From contig JAKNDB010000068.1 in NCBI GenBank assembly GCA_024305405.1, positions 7,803,501 through 7,867,500 on the forward strand: DNA of 64,000 nucleotides. Reading direction: 5' to 3'. Both the position numbers and the translations under genes were made by a program. This document shows, piece by piece, positions 55,194-64,000 of the stretch. A model generated the notes under the pieces. It was given only the letters and a program-made list of their open reading frames with translations, was not told the DNA's origin and ran no database searches. Numbering within the stretch: position 1 is the first letter of the stretch; every line of letters begins with the position of its first letter. The stretch comes from Dirofilaria immitis. Lineage: Eukaryota; Nematoda; Chromadorea; Rhabditida; Onchocercidae.

Positions 55194-57619
55194 ATGATGC
55201 AAATTCAAAAAAATTCCAAAATGTTTGAAAAAAATTTTTTCAATCATTTTAATTGTTAAAGTTGAAGTTACTATAAATTGTTCGCCAATTTAATTATTAT
55301 CAAAATTATAATAACGAAAAAATTCTAAATTTTACCAGAAAACCAAATAACATTTTGGAATGACAAGCAATAAAATCTTGTGAGAATCATGGAAAATGAA
55401 TAATTAAAATTGCGATCCTTTGTTAATTGTTTATATCATTATGAGATTAATCATTTTGGAATTTTTGCAAATTAAAAAATTTCTTTTAAATTTAATAAAA
55501 TTAGGAACATAAGAAACAAGAACATTTAGAAATTTCAACAAAAATTTTGACTCGAAATTAATTCCTTGCTCCAGAATAGAATGCTGAAAAGTATGTGAAT
55601 GAAATGAAACGAAAGATGAGAAGAAATCTGCTATCTGATTCTGATTCCTATCTGCTTGTATATCTTTTTATTTGAAAAAGACCGAAAAAATCGATGGCTA
55701 AATACCATTTTTGCAAATATTTTAACCGTTTCAGTCTCCACATTTTACTGTCAGCCCCTCTCGCACTAAAATTGTTTGTCTCCATTAATGGATGAAGAAC
55801 TCATCAATTTCATCTTCGCAATTATTTGTAGATCTACTGACTTTCTTCTAATTATTAATCCTTAATATCTGCTGTACAATTTCTGATCATTTTCCCATTG
55901 TGCCATTTTTCTGAAGATTTCATTCTTGATTTCGTAACCATTCTGGATCATTTCTTTATGGCTATGAGTTTTGCTCCTTCATATTTCTTGTAAACTGCTA
56001 TTTATTATTCTGAACGAATAAAACAACTTAATCAGAGCGATGCAATTTTGACTCGACGTAAAAACGTTTCGATTATGGATTTGACTCCTCAAAATTCTTA
56101 GTTATTTTATTTAAATTTCAAAATTATATATGTCTGATCTCATCAGAAAATATTAAGACATTCATCAAGCTTTTTACTTTTGGTCATAGTTTGCGTTTAT
56201 AATAATAAAATATTTAAAGGATTAAAGGATAGAGGACTAAATTTCGAGGAAAGTTTCGTGAAATTGAAGCTTACGAAATCTGAAAAAGATTTCAAAGTGA
56301 AAAATTCTCATTGCTGATTTTTTTAAATAGCCGGCGAACAATTTTTATCTGAATCACAGAGCTTTCAAGCAATTCTATATCAGTTCAGAAATCGCCTCAT
56401 AACTGGAAAATTTGATATTATTATTGGCGGTGACATATCTGTAAATGCTCATTTATAGGAAAAATTCGGCAATTCATCGAATTCTGAGGGTCAAATTAGT
56501 AATTTTCAGTAGCAAAATGAATTATTCGATCCAATTTTTATTATTCTGTAAGTTGTTTTTGTCCAAATTTCAATGAGCTTGTAGAAAGCGAAATATACAC
56601 TCAATGAAACAATATCCTTTTTTTCAATTGGAATTACATTCAAAGATAGATAGATACTAATGTACCGAAAGTAAATCGAACGAGAGTAGAAACACGAACT
56701 AACATAGCTTTTTCGATCATCACTACTTATTTGTATGTGCTCTGCATTTAATTTTTGCTACAAAATTCAATTTTAATGTTTCTTTTTAATAAAATATCCC
56801 TGTGATACCATGTTACGGCACATCGACCAGATCTTTTGCATTTAGAAATTTTTTTAAAGAACATCTGTATCATAGTAGTACTTATTTATATTTCTTTTAA
56901 TGTCGTACATATTCCGATGTTTTTCTTTATCCTCTACTTGCTATTGTTATTGCGCATTCATATTCCATATTATATTTTAGCTTTCCCCACATTAAATGCA
57001 TATTTAGCTGGTCGTTCAATGTTGCATAAGTATTCAAAAAATTTTTAACTCTACACAGTTATCGACGCTGAACAGTATTCGATGAATGATTCAGTTCAGA
57101 GCGATCATTTTCATCATCAAACATTCTGACTCGAAGAAAAGTTTGAATTAAACTCAAAAAGCAGCAAAAATTTACTATTTAAATCCAAAATGAAAAACTT
57201 TTTTCAAGAGAAAGAAACTTCTCAATTCTCTGCGCCGTAATTCAGTCGTCATTTTCAGGATACGTATAGCCCGATGGTGAGGTTACATTATTTAGAGTAG
57301 AAAACTTTTTCAATCCTTTCGCTTTGCAGATTATTTTTCATCATTCACCTCTACAGAAGTTTAGATAGTAGTCGATAGAAAATTCTATAATGGATAATTG
57401 CTTTTAGATGACTCTGATAATTTGTGATACATTAGAATTCTTTAACTCCAGAATACTATGAATCTTCTTACAGTTCTTTATTTCCACAGCATTTAATGCA
57501 GATTTCTGATAAACATTCAGTTACTTAAAAATACTCTTATCCAATGAGAATTCTTAACTATTCCTGTTTTAATAAATTTCAATCTTGTAATGAGTTATTG
57601 CAATTTTCGTCGAGATTCT
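55194..57619. other. Intergenic region between PIEZO and the minus-strand gene
   Basis: Mostly AT-rich and featureless. One exon-like frame at about 56334-56456 (plus strand, after a TAAATAG acceptor) has balanced composition (for example GEQFLSESQSFQAILYQFR), but no family is recognised. An open frame at 56836-57048 is almost entirely hydrophobic and probably reflects T-richness. Confidence 0.4.
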
Positions 57620-60258
57620 TTAGCAAATTTTGCAATTTTTTTCCAGCTTTTGGCATCTCCGACGTTCTTCGTCAAGCATCCTACAAAACGCGACAACATT
57701 GAATTACAAATAAAATTAAAGAGAAATTAAGTAAAATTTTTAAAAAAAAAGAAAAAAAATAAATTGACTAATATCCAGCTCAGAAAAAAGTAACAGTGTG
57801 ATAGCTACTAATATCATTTTATCTATCCTCTAAACAACTTATTATTAGCAATGAGGACATAAATTATCTACAAGAAGTAGCATGTTTCGCTAATTTCTAC
57901 ATTATCAACTTTTTGTTTAAAGCATATCTCAATAATCCCGAAATAATTCAAGCTTTCAGACTTATACATATTTAATTAAATGTAAACGAATCAAATCGCC
58001 GTCAGCGAGACCAATGAATGAATCATTAAAAACTAGTTTGGAATTATTTATATTCATATTAAAAAGTTTGAAATAGAAATGGGGAATATGACGCTCTTCA
58101 CTCTCATTAGCATAGCGATCGTTTTATTACTATCAGATTATTCTGCAGGATTACTCATCGAATTCTTTCATCTGTCTGAATTTTATCGCTCCAGTAAAAT
58201 AAGTCTGTGAAGTACTGTATCTAACAGCTAACGTTCTAACGATCTCCTCATCGTGGAGAGCTTTTTTTGATCGTCTAATAATTGCACCAATCGTTAATTT
58301 TCACATTCAAGTGCCAATCTCCAGCAGAAATTTTTGTCTCGTAATACACTGCACTCCATGCTGCGCGAACATTCCCGGTCATGCTTCTGCAAATCCTCCA
58401 CCGATCTTTGCTCTATAGCCAAATTCATTGCTATAATTTTAAAATTGATAAAAGCTATTCATTATTAAACTCTTTAATAATTTTTAATTCCAAGAACATT
58501 CTCACTGCTAGAGGAACAGAATCCGAGTATATATGCTATTAAATGAATTAAAGTAAGCCTTACCGAATATCCACTGCTTCTGCTGTAATTCATCGAAATG
58601 ACCAAATTCATATTTTTGCTTCGATTCGGTGATAAGTGACCATGTGAATCGCTCCTCGTCGAAGATGCCTACCTAATGAATATTATTACCAAGATATTAT
58701 CACGCAATCTTACTAGTTGTAGAATTTTGGACAAAGTTCTTGCATCATTTTTAATTTTAAAATTAAACATTATCGGTCAAAGTGCTGGACAACCACAACA
58801 GGCAATCTTGGTGAAGTGTTAACATTTTTTTATCAGTGTTAGTGAAGTATCTTTATTCTCATCTCTTATTAGTTATCAATGATCAAATTGCTATCAAGTA
58901 GAGGCTTTGAAACATTGATCAAAGCCAATGATATCTGAAAAATGAAAAAAAGGGCCTTCATAGCACGAACGTCATCATTGCAGTATGAATTTATTCTTAT
59001 TTCTCCCTTGTTATATGTCGTTCAATTCTGCGAATTCTAGTTCGAATATCCTTTGTAGAATATCACTGGTTATGTAGTGCCATATTAGTGCGGAACCATA
59101 ATGCTAAGTGAGTTGACAATGCAATTTAGTACTCTGTTAGAACAAATGATAGGCCAAGAAGAATAATGATCATATGAGTTCATAAGAAGAAAAGAAGAAA
59201 CTTGAACAGATGATGCCTGATCGATAAAGATTGTTCTTCTATTCCTAACAGCTGTTGATTTATGCAAAGGCCACAAATGTATCGAACTAGGCATTATAGT
59301 ACACCAGTAAGTTCGCCATTTGGAATTATTATTTCCCATCAAGCATCGCTTCTTTTTATTACTTTTGCAGCAATAGAATAGAAAGCCCTGGAATTAAAAA
59401 TGGAATAACTATAATCCTCAAAAACAGAAAATACTTCATCAAGCGATGTAACAGATGGACATTGTACCTCTAAATTTGATTCTTTTTTCTGAGAAATATG
59501 TTAATACTTGCAATATTGTTTAGTAAGTGTAGTTTTTTGTCGCTATCTTCGTTTAAAATTTGCAAGAGAAAAAAATCAGGCTATTTATGTATATGACTTA
59601 AATACACAACAATGAACTCAAATGATCCAAATTCGATGTTCTAAACTTCCTCATTCAATGTTTCTAAACTTCTTAGAATAACTTTAAAAAATTCACAAAT
59701 GGCGCACCTTACAAACAATGTGCTGTACATATCGCTCAAAAATCCTATCTACCAATGGCTCGAATTGTTTTCGATCTGGAAATAGTAAATCACACATCCG
59801 TAATAAGTCATGGAACGTTACGGCATCGGATCGTATCAAAATTGATACGTTCTGTGCTTGTTCAGCTCCATGATTTAATCTGAAATGAGATCGATCTTTT
59901 ATTATTTTTATCGCAAATTGAATAAATAAAATGCAACATCTTAATCAATCTGAACGCTTTGTTAGATTTCTGATTAAAAATTGTCCACATTTTTTTTTGA
60001 GAATGGTTTCAATTCCTTTTCTCTATAGTCTTTTCTAAATCTTTCTGACAAATGTCTTAAAAGTTGCATGATTCGAGAATTTTGTTACAAGAATAATTAC
60101 CTGAACAACTGTCCGATAATAAAATGAGCTTGATGTAGACTTATATGGCGTTTATTATTACTAAATACGGTAAATGTTCGGTGAAGACGTTGCAACAGTG
60201 GATCTTCAGTGAATACATCCAGATTTCTTCCTATTGAAGATGATGATTCTTGAGCCAT
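57620..60258 (-). CDS. Unrecognised protein with EF-hand-like N-terminus and coiled coil
   Basis: Minus-strand exons with good splice sites: 60258-60101 (ATG start), 59879-59708, 58672-58564, 58430-about 58250 and 57680-57620 (ends in TAA). The first two join in phase. Together they form a helical pair (LHRTFTVFSNNKRHISLHQA, then DAVTFHDLLRMCDLLFPDR) that resembles a degenerate EF-hand pair without intact calcium ligands. Later exons are charged and coiled-coil-like (FDELQQKQW, DDQKKLSTMRRSLER, LDEERRRCQKLEK). An in-frame TAA interrupts the fourth exon after ECEN, so that exon either ends earlier, is damaged, or contains a base error. A further exon around 59390-59085 is possible. EF-hand plus coiled-coil layouts occur in vesicle and motor adaptors, but no function is assigned. 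An upstream start, joined to the 61.7-62.0 kb exons, is possible. Confidence 0.55.
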
Positions 60259-61710
60259 TCGGATAAAATTGTCACCATAATTCCGGTTTGCAATTGGGAT
60301 CGCTCAAAAAAATTTTTAAAGCTTAAATTTTAATAAGACGACAAAGGAATTTATGTTACGGCATCAATGGATTCTATTGAAACAAAATTATTTTCGATCA
60401 ATTTCTTCGAATATTGAAAGACTAAACGTCTAGATAAACCAAACCAATGTGTCCATGTTAAAATAATTTTTATGAAAGTTTAAGGAGAAATCAATTTGTA
60501 AAAAAATATCGTTAAGTATGGAATTACTAATGATTCTGTTAAAGAAGTAATTGAATAAGACTAATTCAAACGATAACTTATTCAGTAGATGGGAAAAATA
60601 ATGAACAAGGAGAAATCTTTTGTATGATAGTGCAGTTCAGATTGAAAAGAAATACGGACAATTTATGATGATGGATGATAAGATTATATTTAACATATTA
60701 CGGTGAAATGAATAAAACAATCTGCTTCAAAAGAAAATTTTAATAAATTCGTTTAAAAAAGTGATAATGAAACAGGAAGAATAGATATGAACAGATGAGG
60801 AGAGATTGTTACACTCATCATTCATTCATCATTGTTGCCATTCTGACTTATTTCGAAATTTAAAATGCGCGCTAAGTTAGATGCGATCTTTGAAATGATT
60901 AGTTTGGAAATAAAATTAGTCATATTAACTTCCTTGCTCAACATTCCTTGGTCCAAGTAACTCAAGTTACAAAATAAGCAATGACTCTAATAGCTCAAGT
61001 TACAGAAATCACACGGATCATATCATTCATATCTTAATGATAAATCTTTCTCGACTATTATGCTCCAGGCATCGAAAATGCAATTGCAATATTACATTAT
61101 AGAAATGTAGCATTGCAGTTGCAATATTACATTAATTACTACTAATTACAATAACACATTATTAACTGCAATACTACATTATACAAATAGCTGCAATAGC
61201 ACATTATCAACAAATGTACTGTTACATTATACAAACGCATCTTAGATGCAACTGCAATAGTGCATTATTAGCAATACAACTGCTATTGTGTATATGTATG
61301 TATATCATGTATGTGTCTGTATGTGGATGTGAAATGTAAGATGTTGCTGTATAATAGATAAGAGATGCTAGATAACAGCTGATCCTCGCCAGTAGAAGCA
61401 CCAATCGAAAGAACCAACGGTAACTTTTTCCATTTGCACAGATTCAGAGAGATGCATGTTGAAGAGAAACGAGGAACGAGAATTCATTTTATGTTATATA
61501 AAAAATAGTGATTGAAACAGCATTCCGATTTAACTTTCCATTTCCTCATAAAGCACAAGTATATGAAACGATAAGTTAATAATTCATGAATATACTTATC
61601 AAATGCTTATTTGATAAGTAGAAAATGGTTGCCTAGATGACAGATTACCCCATTATGATAAACAAATTGAGTTAGCTATGAAAAAAGACATATTCAGGAG
61701 CCATAGATTT
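60259..61710. other. Region with degenerate minisatellite, no recognised gene
   Basis: It may be an intron or the promoter of the minus-strand gene. Apart from the repeat at 61075-61300, and a short direct repeat of CTCAAGTTACA near 60961 and 61003, nothing is seen. Confidence 0.5.
61075..61300. repeat. Degenerate minisatellite of GCAATA(T/G)(T/C)ACATTAT units
   Basis: About eight diverged copies of a unit resembling TGCAATATTACATTAT follow each other at irregular spacing, some in tandem. Several keep the ACATTAT end exactly. No coding frame crosses it. Confidence 0.7.
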
Positions 61711-61978
61711 TTATATAACTTGCATTCGCTTTGGAGGCATATTTATCCTTCTTCGTCCATCTGTATAAGGTACGTGTTTAAGAAAAAGTGAGAAAAAGAA
61801 AAAAATATTGATTTGAAGTGATATGATGAAGTATGTACTTACTTTTTCACGCTCATCTACGCCATGTCCTGACGGAAACTATTTTCTTTGCATAATGAAG
61901 GAGATAAAATAGCGAGTTTTATGATTTCAATATCATCCCATGTTTTATCTTCGTGACAGAAAAACGGAAATAACGTTT
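61711..61978 (-). CDS. Two minus-strand C-terminal exons of an unrecognised gene
   Basis: Exon 61978-61843 (after a TTCTCTTTTCAG acceptor) and exon 61760-61711 share compatible splice phase: GAGCGTGAAAAA then GTAAGT, resumed after TATACAG. The end reads DEREKDGRRRINMPPKRMQV and stops with TAA at 61713-61711. Upstream, within the first exon, the frame must shift by one base between KENSFR and GHGVDE, consistent with the single-base defects elsewhere in the window. The family is not recognised. It may instead continue by an alternative donor into the gene at 57.6-60.3 kb. Confidence 0.35.
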
Positions 61979-62961
61979 CTGAAAAGAGAAAAGAGAAGGA
62001 CAAGCGAGAGTTTTCGATTTTTATAAGAGCAAACTGCCACACTTTCTTTTATGACAGATCATTTTCGATGATGTTGAACATTTCTTATGATAGGGAGACT
62101 GATAGAATCAACAAGAAAGCCTTCCTATATCACCCGATAACGAAGCAGGTTGTTCTGACATTCAAGGTTATAATGTAGAAACAGGCTGCGTTAGTGAAGC
62201 TCTTGCTAAAGGAGTGTTATTCAGGCATTGCTTCTGTCTTTCTCATCTCACATTTTATGGAGTGAAATTGGCATGTCTGATGCATATGTCACAGAGTGAA
62301 GTTCATTTGAATGATCTTTAAACTCATAGAAGGCGATGATGAAGATCGGCGAATGAAGTTAACAAATGTTTCTTATTTGTCATTATTCTTCTTATTAGTT
62401 CGTCAACTACTGTTGCTGCTTTAGTTTTTCATTGTGAATTCATTTTACCTTAATTTTTCCCGTTTTTTCTTTTATCATTTAGGCATCTATCATATCCTGA
62501 AGAATCGATTTTTATTCCGTAACGTACTCTGTTTTTCTCCAAATAGTTTGTTTGATGATAGAACAATCCTTTAATGTTTGATGATAGAATAATGGATTGG
62601 TATACTTTTAATTAGCCATATATTACTTTTTACAATCTTTCAATTTTCAACATCATTTCTCTTTCTTTCTTAATTTTTGTCACCAGCAATGCAAGTAATA
62701 TTATCTCTAACTTATATCATCTATTTCTTATTGTTTGTATTTATAATTTAAAATATTCTGATATAAATTAGTATTTGTAAAAATAGAAGGTCATTGAAAT
62801 GACGTTATAATCGCTTGACATTGTGAAGCAACCATTTTAACATCGTACATTAATTCTTGTTCTATCGATTTCTATAAGCTGTAGATTTGGATATTTTTAA
62901 GCTGCTCATTGTTATTTTTAAAGAATAAATGATATAGAAAAAATAATTGGATGCTAAGTGT
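61979..62961. other. Region upstream of the let-767-like gene
   Basis: No family is recognised. A plus-strand open frame at 62106-62320 has an exon-like, polar composition at its start (NQQESLPISPDNEAGC) but no initiator and only a weak acceptor. Confidence 0.4.
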
Positions 62962-62970
62962 ATATTTCAG
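62962..62970 (+). promoter_or_regulatory. Candidate spliced-leader acceptor before the let-767-like gene
   Basis: ATATTTCAG (a good nematode acceptor) ends ten bases before the start codon at 62980, with no donor and coding sequence upstream in the same frame. This spacing is usual for spliced-leader trans-splicing in nematodes. Inference only. Confidence 0.45.
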
Positions 62971-62979
62971 GCATAAAAA

Positions 62980-64000
62980 ATGGTCTGTCAATGTGCGTTG
63001 TTATTACTTGGTTGGGCTTTCCTCTTGTATTTGCTTTATCGTTTGGCCACAGTTCTTTATAATCTCATTTACCCATTCTTTATTGCAACTCCCATCAATC
63101 TATACAAGGCTGCTGGTGGCAAATGGGCAGGTAAAGGATATGTATTTTCATTTTTTCTCATGGCTGAAAAATTTAACTTATATGTTAAGAAGAAGCACTT
63201 TCTTTCAAATATTGTTGCAAATATGAGAATTCGAAAAATTAATCCACAATCATGATAAAAATTTTCTTTTATTTTTCAGTCGTAACCGGAAGTACTGATG
63301 GAATAGGAAAAGCTTATGCTTTCGAATTAGCAAGATATGGCTTTTCCATTATTTTGATATCACGTACTCAAAGCAAGCTGAATGCAGTAAGGGAAGAACT
63401 TGAAAAGAATGTAGCGTCGAGGTTTTCGTTTTTGCATCTCCTATTTGTTTTCTTCTTATCATATTATATTGTTTAGTTATTCTCATTTGTTAGCTCCTTT
63501 CGTAAAAAAAAAAAAAAAAAACATGAAAGCATTTGCAAACTAGATTTATTGAAAAGATTTTGTCGAATAATTAAAGTTATTTCACGCTATACGTATTTTC
63601 TGAACAACGAATTTTAGTTTATTTTTGAATAGTAATAATATAATTTAATTTTTTTATTGTCTCTTGATGAAATCCATTAATAATTCAACAAATATATAGA
63701 AGAAATGAGATATTTCATTATTATTGTTAAGTCAAAAAAATGATAGAAGTATTGTAGTGCAATGACATCGATTTGCACCTGAAGTATTTATTTACTGTTT
63801 GATTGAAATCAAGCATATTATGCAATTTTCTATTTATGGAAAATTGAGACTTAGCATTTCAATCGTTTACATATTTTTGCAAAACTGCTATTTGAATTTA
63901 ACACATTTACAGGTTAGAACTATTGCGTTTGACTTCACAAGTGGAAGTGTCGATGAATATGAAAAGACAGTGTTGTCGCTGTTGAGAAAGTTAGATATTG
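62980..64000 (+). CDS. let-767: Very-long-chain 3-oxoacyl-CoA reductase / 17-beta-hydroxysteroid dehydrogenase, 5' part
   Basis: This is a short-chain dehydrogenase/reductase of the HSD17B12/LET-767 group. These are NADPH-dependent enzymes of the ER membrane that reduce 3-ketoacyl-CoA in fatty-acid elongation and, in worms, also act on steroids and branched fatty acids. Exons: 62980-63130, 63280-63410 and 63913 to beyond the window. Exon 1 encodes an N-terminal membrane anchor (CALLLLGWAFLLYLLYR). Exon 2 opens the Rossmann fold with the cofactor-binding TGSTDGIGKAYAFELA and the strand IILISRTQSKL. Exon 3 adds IAFDFTSGSVDEYE. The exons join in phase with no frameshift. The Ser/Tyr-x-x-x-Lys active site lies outside the window. 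Confidence 0.9.

Noticed and set aside
56836..57048. Plus-strand membrane protein
   Set aside because: Hydrophobicity follows from T-richness; no family match and no splice context.
61075..61300. CRISPR-like array
   Set aside because: Units are diverged and irregularly spaced with no unique spacers, in a eukaryotic genome.

Overview
The window looks like nuclear DNA of a filarial (onchocercid) nematode. It is very AT-rich, with small exons split by many short introns, mostly GT-AG with TTTCAG-type acceptors. The protein set is typical of a nematode, and the 3' half carries a fragment of a bacterial-type ribonucleotide reductase, the kind of relic that Wolbachia leaves in filarial chromosomes. 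No bacterial operons, CRISPR arrays, rRNA or intact tRNA genes were seen. The species cannot be fixed from the sequence alone.

Layout: an NFX1-like zinc-finger/R3H gene, visibly damaged (2.45-7.58 kb, +); RanGAP with a second, internally duplicated leucine-rich-repeat array (9.87-17.96 kb, +); mitochondrial ATP synthase beta, atp-2 (19.26-23.74 kb, +); arginine methyltransferase PRMT5 (24.97-30.92 kb, +); peroxin PEX10 (32.13-34.58 kb, +), followed after 200 bases by mitochondrial tryptophanyl-tRNA synthetase (34.78-38.21 kb, +), a likely nematode operon pair; a PIEZO mechanosensitive channel that starts deep inside the family's usual length (39.94-55.19 kb, +); a minus-strand gene with an EF-hand-like N-terminus and coiled coil (57.6-60.3 kb) and a minus-strand exon pair just upstream (61.7-62.0 kb); and the start of a let-767/HSD17B12-type steroid/3-ketoacyl-CoA reductase, cut by the window end (62.98 kb to end, +).

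The genes are mostly housekeeping: nuclear transport, mitochondrial ATP synthesis and translation, peroxisome import, protein methylation and lipid metabolism. Apart from the PEX10-WARS2 pair they show no sign of joint function.

Most notable: (1) the reductase relic inside a PIEZO intron; (2) a second bacterial-looking open segment in a WARS2 intron; (3) the doubled RanGAP array with exon lengths matching between copies; (4) an inverted copy of an atp-2 exon piece in the intron before it; (5) single-base indels scattered through otherwise perfectly conserved genes. The indels are best read as assembly errors, but in the NFX1-like gene they are joined by in-frame stops and lost fingers. Exon ends are inferred by eye from splice consensus and reading phase; those marked 'about' are uncertain.
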